Of a DNA stretch of 64,000 nucleotides, positions 8,019 through 18,200 are shown in pieces. Origin of the DNA: CAVSXS01 sp963767715 (lineage in GTDB: Bacteria; Chloroflexota; Ktedonobacteria; Ktedonobacterales; Ktedonobacteraceae); the NCBI GenBank assembly GCA_963767715.1, contig CAVYFA010000007.1, positions 1-64,000 of the forward strand, given 5' to 3'. Under the pieces are notes generated by a model. It had not been told where the DNA came from, searched no databases, and saw nothing but the letters and a program-made list of their open reading frames with translations. The position numbers and the translations under genes are program-made. Each line of letters opens with the position of its first letter. Positions within the stretch are counted from its first letter, which is position 1.

Positions 8019-10082
8019 CTAGCATGCTAGCAGACAGGTGCCGATAGAGGGATCGCCCATGTTAGCGCAGAAGAAGCCAGGCGGACATGTATTGTCGTTA
8101 ACGCACCCCACACTGGGCGGCCAACCGGTGTTATAGCAATAAAGCTGCCCGGATCGGTCAGGTTGGCAAGCGCATCCCGCAGGACAAGGGCCTGTGAGAC
8201 AGGTATTGACGCACGTCCCATTGTTCGTTTGGGCTGGGCAGCCGCACACCTGACCGGGCGTACAGACCAGACCAGACGCCGTACAGTTTTGACACACCAT
8301 GCCCGCCGAGCCACAAGAGGTGTCAATAGTTCCCTGCTGACACGTTCCATTTGTGCAGCAGCCGTTGGGACAACTGGTGGCGTTGCAAACGCAGGTGCCA
8401 TTGACGCAGGTTTGTCCCTGCTGACAGGCGAAGCCGCAAGTCCCGCAGTTGTTGCTGTCATTGTTCAGGTTAGTCTCACAGCCATTGGACACGTTGCTGT
8501 CACAGTTGCCAAAGCCGGCATTGCAGGTAATCTGACAGGTCCCGTTGACACAACTCGCCGTGCCGTTGGTCGAATTACAAACGTTGCCGCACATTCCGCA
8601 ATTGATGACATCGGTTTGCTCGTTGACACAGACGTTGTAACAACAGCTCTGACCCGTGGGGCAGTCAGCGTCGGCAGCGCACTGCACACAGGTGCTACCT
8701 GAACAGACCGGCGTACTGCCTGAGCAACTGACACAGGTTCCACCGCCACTGCCACAAGCGGAGTTGCTCGTGCCTGGCTGGCAGGTGCCGCTGCTATCAC
8801 AGCAGCCGCTGGGGCACGTGCTAGCGCTACAGGTAGTGATGCACGTTCCGCTCTGACAGGTCTGGCCAGTCCCACAGCTCATACACGCGGCACCTCCACT
8901 GCCACAAGTGGAGTTGCTCGTGCCCGGCTGGCAGGTGCCGCTGTTATCGCAGCAGCCAGCGCAAACAGTGGAGTCGCAACCGCACTGCCCGTTGAGGCAA
9001 GCCTGTCCATACGGACATTTGTTGTCGCTGTTCCCACAGACGCAGTGCCCGTTGACGCAATTATCGGCGCTGATGTCACAGCCGAAACACGTAACACCAC
9101 CGGTGCCGCAGTACATCAGCGAGGGAGTATGGCAAATGTTGTTAGCACAACAGCCGTTGGGGCAACTGGTATTGTCACAGACGCACTGCCCATTGACGCA
9201 GTGCGTACCCGCCTGGCAATTCCCGCTGCTGCCGCAGGTGCATTGCCCACTCGAGCAGCTCTCCCCCGATGGGCAGACGTTGCCACAGGACCCGCAGTTG
9301 TTCTTGTCGGTCTGCAGGTTGCGGCAGACCCCGTTGCAGTAGGTCAGGCCGATGGCGCAGGGCTTACACACGCCACTCTCACAGGCATAACTCGCCGAGC
9401 AGGCGTTGCCACAGGTTCCGCAGTTGTTGTGGTCGGTCTGCAGATTGACGCACGCCCCGCTGCAGTTGGTGGTGCCCGTCGGACATACGCACACTCCACC
9501 GCTACAGCCGGTGCCAGCCGGGCACTGGTTGCCACAGGCTCCGCAGTTGTTCTTGTCCGTCTGCAAATTTACGCAGGTGCCGTTGCAGTTGCTGTAGCCG
9601 GCCGTGCAGGCGCACACGCCGTTGGTGCAGGTCGAGCCATGCGGGCAGGTGGTGCCGCACGACCCGCAGTTGTGGTTATCCTTGTTCAGGTTGACGCAGG
9701 TGCCGCTGCAAAGGGTGTAGCCGCTGGCGCAGCCGCTGCACACCCCGTTCGTGCAGGCCACCCCCGCCGGGCAGGCGCTGCCGCAGGATCCGCAGTTGTG
9801 CGGGTCGGTCTGCAAATTCACACAGGTGCCACTACAGTTGGTGGTGCCTGTGGGACATATGCACGTCCCATTACTACAAACGGCCCCGTTACAACAGCGC
9901 GGTTTGGTCGAGGCGCACGGTTTCCCCGGCCCATTATTACACGTCGCGGCAAATGCGTTCTCCAGACCCAGAGAGGAGAGCACGCCAGCCACCGTGCTTG
10001 CGAACATGCCCTTGAGCACCTGGCGGCGCGATGGGTTGCGCGCCAGAAATTTCGTGAACTCGTCAAACCTTGAAGCACTCAT
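8019..10082 (-). CDS. Tat-exported cysteine-rich repeat protein 2
   Basis: 687 residues. The leader starts FDEFTKFLAR and has SRRQVLKG with RR at residues 19-20, ending near AFA (about residue 45). The N-terminal half has about six units of the 40-residue type (C-x-G-x-C-VNLQTD-x-x-NCG-x-CG). The second half switches to another module, CPNGCC followed by CQPGTS and CGSGG, interleaved with single units of the first type. It is encoded 7 bases downstream of the second tatA gene, whose 3' end supplies the ribosome site (GGTGAGGG), so translation of the two is probably coupled. Confidence 0.85.
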   Translation of the reverse strand: MSASRFDEFTKFLARNPSRRQVLKGMFASTVAGVLSSLGLENAFAATCNNGPGKPCASTKPRCCNGAVCSNGTCICPTGTTNCSGTCVNLQTDPHNCGSCGSACPAGVACTNGVCSGCASGYTLCSGTCVNLNKDNHNCGSCGTTCPHGSTCTNGVCACTAGYSNCNGTCVNLQTDKNNCGACGNQCPAGTGCSGGVCVCPTGTTNCSGACVNLQTDHNNCGTCGNACSASYACESGVCKPCAIGLTYCNGVCRNLQTDKNNCGSCGNVCPSGESCSSGQCTCGSSGNCQAGTHCVNGQCVCDNTSCPNGCCANNICHTPSLMYCGTGGVTCFGCDISADNCVNGHCVCGNSDNKCPYGQACLNGQCGCDSTVCAGCCDNSGTCQPGTSNSTCGSGGAACMSCGTGQTCQSGTCITTCSASTCPSGCCDSSGTCQPGTSNSACGSGGGTCVSCSGSTPVCSGSTCVQCAADADCPTGQSCCYNVCVNEQTDVINCGMCGNVCNSTNGTASCVNGTCQITCNAGFGNCDSNVSNGCETNLNNDSNNCGTCGFACQQGQTCVNGTCVCNATSCPNGCCTNGTCQQGTIDTSCGSAGMVCQNCTASGLVCTPGQVCGCPAQTNNGTCVNTCLTGPCPAGCACQPDRSGQLYCYNTGWPPSVGCVNDNTCPPGFFCANMGDPSIGTCLLAC

Positions 10083-10089
10083 GGGTCCC

Positions 10090-10353
10090 TCACCCCTTTC
10101 GCTCCTGGCTCGTAACGCTTGTCTGCGATCTGCTCGCCGCTACTGCATCTTGTGCCGGGGCTTCGCTGGTTGAGGTCGTCAGAACATGCACCTCTTCTTC
10201 CCGAGGAGGGGACACATCCTTCATGCTCTTCCGGTACTCCTTGATGCTCTTGCCGATAGAGGACCCCAACTCAGGTAGTTTCTTAGGCCCGAAGATCACC
10301 AGGGCGACTACCAGGACGATGATCAGGTCATAGGCGTGGAAACCAGGGAACAT
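10090..10353 (-). CDS. tatA: TatA-like twin-arginine translocase subunit, second copy
   Basis: 87 residues from the ATG at 10353, with AAGGAG seven bases upstream. The N-terminal half is nearly identical to the TatA at 6670-6906: one helix (LIIVLVVALVIF), FGPKKLPE, then GSSIGKSIKEYRKSMKDV. The C-terminal tail differs (EEEVHVLTTSTSEAP). An upstream extension of the frame to 10542 covers the spacer and the end of the preceding gene and is not coding. It sits between two Tat-signal cysteine-rich genes on the same strand, which suggests a TatA tied to these substrates. Confidence 0.93.
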   Translation of the reverse strand: MFPGFHAYDLIIVLVVALVIFGPKKLPELGSSIGKSIKEYRKSMKDVSPPREEEVHVLTTSTSEAPAQDAVAASRSQTSVTSQERKG

Positions 10354-10459
10354 AGAAGGTCTCCTTTCTCTTTCGGGCCGGTAGTCAAGAACCGCCGGCT
10401 GCTCCAGCCCTCTGGCAAGCCTGCCGGTCTGGCCGGAAGTTCTTGACATTACCCTAAAG

Positions 10460-12361
10460 TTAGCAGCGAGCCAGACAGAAGCCCTGGTTCTGGTTCTGGC
10501 TGCAACATGTCGAGCACACTCTGCCAGCGCCACACTGCTCACTGCTGCTGCAGGCTATATTAAGACAAACTTGCTGCGTACACGCTGCGTTGCCCTCAGT
10601 TGTCTGCACACAGGCACAGGCGGAATTTGTCGAACAATAGCTGTTACAACCGAGAACTGCACAGCCAGGCTGGCAGAAGCCATTGACACAGTTGTCCGAA
10701 CAGCACTGACTATTCTGCGTACAGGGCTGACCAGTGCTGAAGCAAGGCTGGCAGAAGCCATTGATGCAGTTGCCCGAACAGCACTGACTATTCTGGATAC
10801 AGCCAAGACCATCAGATAAGCAAGGCTGGCAGAAGCCATTAAAACAGTTGCCCTGACAGCACTGATTATTCTGCGTACAGGACTGACCAGTGTTGAAGCA
10901 AGAGCGGCAGGTGCCGCCCTGGCAGATGTCCGAACAACACTGACTATTCTGCGTGCAGGGACCGGCAGTATCGGGAAGGCAAGGCAGACAGATGCCCTGG
11001 AAGCAGATATTTGAGCAGCACTGACTATTCTGGCTACAGGACGAACCATTGAGGCCACAGGAGGTGCAAATTCCGTTCTGGCACATTTGCCCTGAGGCGC
11101 AAGCCACACAAGCTGCTCCGCCAGTCCCACAGGCACTCGTGCTCGTGCCCGGCTGGCAGGTGCCACTGCTATCGCAGCAGCCGTTGGGACAACTCGTGGA
11201 GTTGCAGACGCAAGCCCCATTGACGCACGCCTGGCCTGAGGCACAAGCTGCACCGCTCCCGCACATGCAGACCCCGTTGGAGCAGGTATCGGCCGTGATG
11301 CCACAGGCGACACACGTTCCACCATTGGTGCCACAGTTGCTCAGCGACGGTGTCTGGCAGACGTTGCCTGCACAGCAGCCGTTAGGACAACTCGTGGCGT
11401 CACAGACGCAGCTCCCATTGACGCAATGCGTGCCGGCCGGACAATCGCCGGAACTGCCGCAGGTACACGACCCGCTGGCGCACGTCTCACCAGAGGCGCA
11501 GGTGTGGCCGCAACTCCCGCAGTTGTTGGGGTCGGTCTGCAGGTTTACACATTGGCCGTTGCAATCGGTTTGCCCGCTTGGGCAGGAACTGCACAGCCCG
11601 TTGGAGCAAACCTGCCCGGCCGGACACTGGGAACTCGAGCTACAGGTGCAAACCCCGTTCGAGCAAGTCCCTGAAGCGCAGACTACCCCGCAGGTGCCGC
11701 AGTTGTTAGGGTCGGTCTTCAGGTTGGCACAGGCGCCGTTGCAGTTGTTCTGATTGAACGCGCAGCAGAGGCCGTGCTTGCAGGTGGTGCCTGATCCGCA
11801 CACGTGCCCGCAGGTGCCGCAGTTGTTGTTATCCGTGTTGGGATTAACACAGGTGCCACTGCAGACAATCAGTCCGGCGCTACAACGACAGATACCCTGC
11901 TGGCAACCCGCCCCGTTGGAGCAGACATTTCCGCAGGAACCGCAGTTGTTGGGATCGGTATTGAGATTGACGCAATTGCCATTGCAGGTGGTTTCACCTG
12001 ATGGGCAGCCGGTACACACGCCACTGACGCATACCTGTCCGGGTATACAGGCGTGCCCACAGGAGCCGCAGTTCTTCGCGTTCGTGTTCAGGTTCGCGCA
12101 AGTGCCGTTGCAGTTGGTCGTGCCGCTGGGGCAGACACATACACCGCCACTGCACACCGAGCCGTTGCAGCAGCGCGGATTGGTCGAGGCGCACGGTTGG
12201 CCAGGCAGGCCGCCCGTACATGTCGCGGCAAAGCTCGTCTCGATGCCAACGAATGAGAGGGCGCTTCCTACGGCGCTGGCCACCATCCCCTTGAGTAACT
12301 GGCGGCGCGAGGGATGGCGCGCAAGGAATTTCGTGAACTCGTCAAAGTTGGAAGAGTCCAT
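10460..12361 (-). CDS. Tat-exported cysteine-rich repeat protein 3, with knottin-like tail
   Basis: 633 residues from the ATG at 12361 (AAGGAG eight bases upstream); the longer frame to 12448 lacks a ribosome site. The leader matches that of protein 2 (FDEFTKFLAR, then SRRQLLKG with RR at 19-20). Then come about seven units of the C-x-G-x-C-x-NLNTD-x-NNCG-x-CG type and two CPNGCC modules. The tail holds at least five tandem copies of a different 30-residue module, C-T/S-QNSQCC-x(3)-C-x(3)-FC-x-PC, which looks like a cystine-knot spacing. It is 179 bases downstream of the MauE-thioredoxin fusion on the same strand. Confidence 0.85.
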   Translation of the reverse strand: MDSSNFDEFTKFLARHPSRRQLLKGMVASAVGSALSFVGIETSFAATCTGGLPGQPCASTNPRCCNGSVCSGGVCVCPSGTTNCNGTCANLNTNAKNCGSCGHACIPGQVCVSGVCTGCPSGETTCNGNCVNLNTDPNNCGSCGNVCSNGAGCQQGICRCSAGLIVCSGTCVNPNTDNNNCGTCGHVCGSGTTCKHGLCCAFNQNNCNGACANLKTDPNNCGTCGVVCASGTCSNGVCTCSSSSQCPAGQVCSNGLCSSCPSGQTDCNGQCVNLQTDPNNCGSCGHTCASGETCASGSCTCGSSGDCPAGTHCVNGSCVCDATSCPNGCCAGNVCQTPSLSNCGTNGGTCVACGITADTCSNGVCMCGSGAACASGQACVNGACVCNSTSCPNGCCDSSGTCQPGTSTSACGTGGAACVACASGQMCQNGICTSCGLNGSSCSQNSQCCSNICFQGICLPCLPDTAGPCTQNSQCCSDICQGGTCRSCFNTGQSCTQNNQCCQGNCFNGFCQPCLSDGLGCIQNSQCCSGNCINGFCQPCFSTGQPCTQNSQCCSDNCVNGFCQPGCAVLGCNSYCSTNSACACVQTTEGNAACTQQVCLNIACSSSEQCGAGRVCSTCCSQNQNQGFCLARC

Positions 12362-12450
12362 GCTATACTCCTTGTATGGACGCTGGGCACGACTGCACCA
12401 GGAAGCGACCCTAGAGCTCCGATGTTTCTGGTGCCTCTGCATCCTCACTG

Positions 12451-12477
12451 CGAGGGGCCATCAGTACTGGCCCCTCG
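12451..12477 (-). terminator. hairpin between the MauE-thioredoxin gene and the cysteine-rich gene
   Basis: A perfect 10-base stem (CGAGGGGCCA and its complement TGGCCCCTCG) with a seven-base loop lies 64 bases after the stop at 12541. No T-run follows on the minus strand, so it may attenuate rather than stop transcription. Confidence 0.5.
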
Positions 12478-12540
12478 TTCTTACCCACAAACCTGTTGCT
12501 TTCCGTAAGACAAACCGATTGAGCGGTCAAGGTTGATTAG

Positions 12541-14568
12541 TTAGACTGAAATGATACTTGACTGTTCTTTGCCCACGCCCGCAAGCGCGAACACCGCGGG
12601 AGCGCCCACCGCCAGCTCAGAGGCGATCCGGCCCTGCGCATCGACGAGCACCGCCATCGGCGTGCCATTAGCCCCGAACTTGCTGCCCACGCTCATGTTC
12701 TGATCGAGTACAATCGTGGAGCGCAAACCTGGCGCATGGTTGGCCTCGACCGTCCCGGTTGAGACGACCAATAGCCTTGGTGCGCCTTTAGGTGGATGTA
12801 CCTCCCAGGACTTGAGGTCGTCGAGCATGCGCTGGCAGAAGCCACAGCCCGGGTTCCAGAACAGCAGCAGCGTCCGGTTCCCTCGGAAGTCGGAGAGATT
12901 GACAGGCTTGCCCGCCAGGTTTGGCAGGGCAAAGGACGGAGCAGGCTCACCCACCTTTGGCCCGCCAGGTGCAGCCGGCGCAGCCGCGCTCCCGTTCCCG
13001 CTGGCGGCAGCCGGATCTTTGCCGCTCGCCAGCGCAAGCACGGCGGGAGCACCGGCCGCCACCTCCGAAGCAATATTGCCCTGCGCATCGATGAGTACCG
13101 CCATCGGGGTGCCGCTGGCGTCGAATTTGCTGCCCACGCTCATGTTCTGATCCAGCAGTACCGGTGCGCGCAAGCCCATCGCCTGGTTGGATTCGACACT
13201 GCCAGTCGAGACGACCAGCAATCTTGGCGCTCCGGCAGGCGGGTTAGCTTCCCAGGCCTTGAGATCGTCGAGCATACGCTCGCAGAAGCCGCAGCCCGGG
13301 TTCCAGAATAGCAGTAGCGTCTTGCTGCCCCGGAAGTCGGAGAGACTGACCGTCTTCCCTGCCAGGTCGGGCAGGCTGAAGTCCGGTGCGCGTGTGCCCC
13401 CCTTCGATCCGGCTGTCGGAACCGGCTGATCCACGATGGGGAGCGAGCCGTTGCCATTGACGTGGCCGTTTCCGTTGCCATTGGCAAGCGCGGTTGCCGG
13501 CAGCGCCTGCAGCACAGGCAGCCCTACCGCTCCTGCCACCAGTGCGCGAATGGCCTCCGCTCCTAAAGCGAGGGACGTCCCGATCGTGCCGTCCGGTCGC
13601 ACCAGCACAGCCCCGGGAGTCCCCTGGTCGAGGTAGGCTTCGGCGACCTCGCGGTCTTTCTGCAAAAGGACGTGGGTGATGCCATGCTCGCTCGCTTTCG
13701 CCCGGTTGGCCTCCACGCTGCCACGACTGATCAGGGCCAGCGTCAGTTTGCCCGCGTAGTCGCGCTGCCAGCGCCCCACCTCGGGCAGCAACATATTACA
13801 GGGGCCACAACCGGGATCGGAGAAGAGCAGCACAACCGGCTTGCCCGGTGCGCGCAGGAAGTCAAGCGTGATCGTCTCACCAAACAGTCCAGGCAGGGCA
13901 AAGGCCGGAGCAGGCGTGCCCACGGGGAGTCCTGGCGCTGGAGGCGTGGGAGTCTGAGCCGGAGCCGGCTGCGATGCAGGACCACCTGTCGCAATTCGCC
14001 CCTCCAGCTCATCGAGGCGCAGCAATAATCTCCCCTGTTGACGCAGCATCTGCAGGAGCAGCCAGCCCTCACCCACGAGCAGAGCCAGCAGGACGATCCC
14101 GGCCGCAAGTTCGATGCGCTGCATCAGGCTCAGAGCCGCCAGCCAATCGGTGGCGCTGAGACCCGCGCTGTTCCAACCGAAGTCGACAACAAAGCCTGCC
14201 ACAGCGGCCAAAAGCACGTTACGGATGAGCGTGGAACGGCCAATCGGCTTCGAGTACAACTGCCCGAAGCAGTGGCAGTCGGGTGTACGGCCACGCGCCA
14301 GGTTGAAGGCGATCCCGGCGATGAAGAGCAAGACGAGCGCGAGTGCGCCCACGGCTCCCCACCAGGCCCATGCCAGCGGGATGAGCGCGACCGCAACGGC
14401 CAGCTCGACCAGCGGCAGCAGGATGCCCATCGGAAGGGCGAGCGGAGCCGGTACACCGAAGTTACGCATGGCTTGCCGGGACCCGCCCAGGTCGGCGAGC
14501 TTGGCCAGTCCAGCAACAGCAAACACGACAGCGAGCAGCAAACGGGCGATAAGCAGTGCGATACTCAT
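12541..14568 (-). CDS. MauE/DoxX-like membrane protein fused to three thioredoxin-like domains
   Basis: 675 residues from the ATG at 14568 (GAGAGGAAG upstream); the frame to 14736 has no better start. Residues 1-135 are a four-helix MauE-type domain with a Cys pair in CHCFGQ (Cys 98 and 100). A fifth helix (about 148-172) leads outside the cell to three AhpC/TlpA-like thioredoxin domains with active sites CGPC (254-257), CGFC (426-429) and CGFC (575-578), each with a conserved T-P loop later. Domains 2 and 3 are almost identical, a recent duplication. Linkers are rich in Gly/Asn or Ala/Pro. MauE with MauD is needed to form the many disulfides of methylamine dehydrogenase's small subunit, so this fusion probably oxidises or isomerises the cysteine-rich proteins encoded next to it. 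Confidence 0.85.
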   Translation of the reverse strand: MSIALLIARLLLAVVFAVAGLAKLADLGGSRQAMRNFGVPAPLALPMGILLPLVELAVAVALIPLAWAWWGAVGALALVLLFIAGIAFNLARGRTPDCHCFGQLYSKPIGRSTLIRNVLLAAVAGFVVDFGWNSAGLSATDWLAALSLMQRIELAAGIVLLALLVGEGWLLLQMLRQQGRLLLRLDELEGRIATGGPASQPAPAQTPTPPAPGLPVGTPAPAFALPGLFGETITLDFLRAPGKPVVLLFSDPGCGPCNMLLPEVGRWQRDYAGKLTLALISRGSVEANRAKASEHGITHVLLQKDREVAEAYLDQGTPGAVLVRPDGTIGTSLALGAEAIRALVAGAVGLPVLQALPATALANGNGNGHVNGNGSLPIVDQPVPTAGSKGGTRAPDFSLPDLAGKTVSLSDFRGSKTLLLFWNPGCGFCERMLDDLKAWEANPPAGAPRLLVVSTGSVESNQAMGLRAPVLLDQNMSVGSKFDASGTPMAVLIDAQGNIASEVAAGAPAVLALASGKDPAAASGNGSAAAPAAPGGPKVGEPAPSFALPNLAGKPVNLSDFRGNRTLLLFWNPGCGFCQRMLDDLKSWEVHPPKGAPRLLVVSTGTVEANHAPGLRSTIVLDQNMSVGSKFGANGTPMAVLVDAQGRIASELAVGAPAVFALAGVGKEQSSIISV

Positions 14569-15256
14569 GGAACTTCCTCTCCTTGTCCAGCGGACTATCC
14601 AGCTTGATCGGCCGGGCAGAATTGGAACAGCACCTCTCACGGGTACCAGGTTCCCACCCACCGATCGAAGCGTTGACGGACCACCAGCATGTTTGTTGGT
14701 GATTTCCTGTTTGGGGTTGAACTCGCGTGCGCGCAAAATATCATGGCACGATGCGGCTCAGCATGCCCCTGGCAAGAGTCTAACCATTTTTTACATGTTT
14801 TACATCTGGGAAACCCTATATTTATGAGAGGGCAAGGGGCGTTCAGGACTGAGTACACGTTCTCTCTGCCCGGAACCTCCCCCTTTCCCGAAACAGTTCC
14901 CCTCTGCCAAACCGGCGGTGTCCGCCGGGATAAGCGTTGTCCATGCTTCTCGCTTCGCAAATGAGAGGAACTATTCGAAGTCTACTTGATAAGCAAAGAA
15001 AAACGCATCGCACAAACTTGCTATTTCGCGGTCCCCGTTCAGCATGCAGGAGTAGCTAGAACTAACTAGAACATACATTTTAATGGACGTGAGATTTTTG
15101 TAGAAAAAACTGATGGATTTCTATAGGAAAACCCATAGACATGAGCGAAATTTGTGAGTACAATAGGAATAAGCAGTCCATGCAGCCTTTCAAAGGAAGA
15201 GTTCTCACAGTCGTACACGCATGATACTCTACAGTCCCGGGTAGAAAAGGTGTCAC
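14569..15256. promoter_or_regulatory. divergent intergenic region
   Basis: About 690 bases between the MauE-thioredoxin gene and the LuxR-type regulator, both transcribed outward, so promoters for both are expected here. Overlapping short frames on the two strands have no ribosome site or family pattern. An imperfect palindrome lies at about 15112-15138 (ATGGATTT to AAAACCCAT). I see no RNA gene. Confidence 0.4.
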
Positions 15257-18200
15257 ATGCACGAACTATCGAGTACCAGACCTTTATTGTGTGGCGAGAT
15301 GGTGGACCGCGTCCACGAACTCCACGAGATACACGAGGCGTTTGAGCGGGCGGCGCAGGGCAGGCCCCAACTCGTACTCGTGGCAGGCGAAGCGGGTCTT
15401 GGCAAGACAAAGCTTTGCCGGGCCTTTATGCAGTTCATCCAGGCACGGCAAACATCGGTGCTCTTTGGCCAGGCGATCCCCCAGGATCAGGCACTCCCCT
15501 TTGGCCCGTTCCTGGATGCCTTACGCCGCTTCTTTGCGGCCGGCGCAAGCACTTTACCGGCGGCTCAAGCCTCCCTGCAAGCGTCCCTTGCCTCTGTCCT
15601 CAAGCTATTCCCCGTTCTGGCCTCGATGTTGCCGGGCAGTAATTCATTGTCGGCCGAGGTCGATGCCCAGGCCGTACAGAGCCAGCAGGCCGTCTTTCAT
15701 GGCCTGCTGAGCACCTTGCAGGAACTGGCACGTTCCAGTTCAGGACCACTTTTGCTTGTTCTGGAAGACCTGCACTGGGCCGATGAAACCAGCCTGGAAT
15801 TACTCGCCTTTCTTGCCCAACGCCTGGATGTCAACAACACTTCCCCCACATCAACACCGCAGGATCAGCATACTGGCATACTGATCCTGGGAACATACCG
15901 GGCTGACGCGCTACCCGATAATCCTGCATTGAGCCGCCTGGTATCGCAATTACAGGCAAAGCGGCATGCCTACCCCATCCATCTGGTGCCTCTCAATGCT
16001 GGCGACCACCGGCGCTGCGTCAACAGCATCCTGGGGCAGCCGGTGCCCGCGGAGTTCGCAAACTTTCTGTTTGACTGGGACGAGGGTAATCCCTTCTTTA
16101 TCGAGGAGTTGCTGGGCTCGATGGTGGCTACAGGGCATCTGCAAAGGCAGGCGCAGGGCTGGCTTGTCTCCGCTGGCACGAAGCCGCACTTGCCCTCGTC
16201 GCTCACCGATGCGATCCTTAAACGCTTCACTGGCTTGCCAGACACCGACCAGGAGGTGCTCGCCTATGCCGCCGTGATCGGGCGGGTCTTCGACTTCCCC
16301 CTGCTGGCTGCCCTCTCTGGATTGGATGAGTACGAACTGGTGCGTACACTGCGGCGGGCAAAGAATGTACAACTGATTAGCGAGCTGAGCAACACACAAC
16401 CATCTACCCCAGCCATCAGAGAAGAGGAGCGCTACCAGTTCCGCCACGCGCTGACCCGCGAAGCCATCTACGACCAGATGATGGCCCCGGAACGCCGCCT
16501 ACGCCACCGCGCCGTGGCGGAAACGCTCGAAAAACTGACAACGATTGGGCCTCATGCTACCCTTGCCACCTCGACTAGAAGCTTAGACGATGTCTCCCAC
16601 CTCCTGGTCGAACACTACTGGCTGGCGGGGCTTCTGGACAAAGCTCGCCCCTATGCCTTGCACGAGGCCGAGCGCGCCAGGCGCATCTTCGCCTTCCGCG
16701 AAGAGCGCTACTACCTGCATATGGCCCAGGCCAGCCTTCCCGACGACAGCCCGGAACGCTTCCTGTTCCTTCAGCGTATGGGCATGCTGAGTCTGGGCAT
16801 CTATGACTTCGATGGCGCACTTCACTGGCTCAACCTGGCAAAGGCTGGCTACCAGCGCATCGGTCAACACCACCAGGCGCTGCAGGTGATGGCAAATCTG
16901 CTCCTCATTAACTGGTTCGTCGCTAGCCCGTCGCTCCCAGACCTTTTGGCCGAGGTAAAATCCGCAGCCGAGGCGGCCTTTGCAGACCCTGATCCGGCGG
17001 GCAGAGATGTAGAGACGCTGGTTGCCGCCTCCCTTCTCGCGCACTACTGGACTGTTCATAGCCTTTATACTCGCGCCACCCGGTGGATCGAGCGTTGCTT
17101 TGCCTTATTTGAGGCGCTCGACGACCCGCGCAAAGTGCCGGCCATTCAACTAAGCTATATGACGCGCGCCTGGTTCAAAGCCCACCGGCGCAGCCAGGAC
17201 TTTGAGGAAGGCTGGGCCGAGATACGCCAGGCCATCGACCGGGCAAACCAGTTCAGCTTGCCTGATGTGATCATGATAGGGTACGCGCTTTTAGCCTGGA
17301 TGCTGATCAGTTGGGGATGGCCCGCCGAAGCCGAGCAAGTCCTGAAGAAGGCGGCCAGTTTTGAAGAGCGTTCCGGCACGCTGCAGCCCCTCTTCCTCCT
17401 GGGATGGCAGCGCTTTTTCTCAGGCGATCGCTGGGAGCAGGGGATGGAGGAATTGCGCCAGGGCATCGAGCGGCTGCTGCAACTACGCGTTTCCTACCTC
17501 GCGGCCGTTACCAGGGTTGCCCTGGCTCACCTCTTGCTCACGCGAAACGAGCTGGAAGAAGCCGACATGCAGATGCAGGCCGCTCGACCAGTTCTCGCTC
17601 ATAGTGACGAGTACATCTATCATATGCCACTCTGGTGGGGGTTTGCCCGGCTACACCGAGCCAGGGACGAGTCGCTGCAAGCGCAAGAATGGTTCGAGCG
17701 TATCCTGAAGCGCTGGAAAACGACCGAGGATATGCTCACGATCATACCGGTTTTGCTCGATGGCATCAGCTTCTATGTGGAATCAGGCGAACTGATGAAA
17801 GCGCGGCAGTGGCTGGCAGAGCTCAAGGCCCTGATGCGTGACACGGATAACCCGGTTGGCGCTGCTGCGCTGCTGCAAGCTCAGGGCATGCTCAGTGCAG
17901 CGGAAGGCGCGCTGGAGGAAGCCATTGCTCCTCTCAGGCGGGCCGTAGATGCCTGGGGGAACATGCGCTGGCGCTACTACCAGGCACTGGCCTCCCAGCG
18001 CCTGGCCGAGGTACTCCTAGAAAAGGCGAGTAAGCAGTCCACCTCTCGGGCTATGACTCAGGCAGCGCGCGAAGAGGCCGAGGAACTTCTCGCAAAGGCC
18101 CTTACCATCTACGAAAACCTGCGGGTTCCAACGGGCATAGAAGCCGTCCAGAGATTGCGCGCCAGTACGCACCTGGAGGCGCAGCGCAAACGCCGCCAGA

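Noticed and set aside
7049..12536. Long open frames on the plus strand and periodic DNA repeats opposite the cysteine-rich genes
   Set aside because: They mirror the tandem protein repeats (high GC, few stops in antisense). The period (about 123 bases) follows the protein unit, so neither antisense genes nor a CRISPR array is supported.
14637..14964. Overlapping frames of about 90-107 codons on both strands upstream of the MauE fusion
   Set aside because: No ribosome sites or family pattern; they fall in the divergent promoter region.
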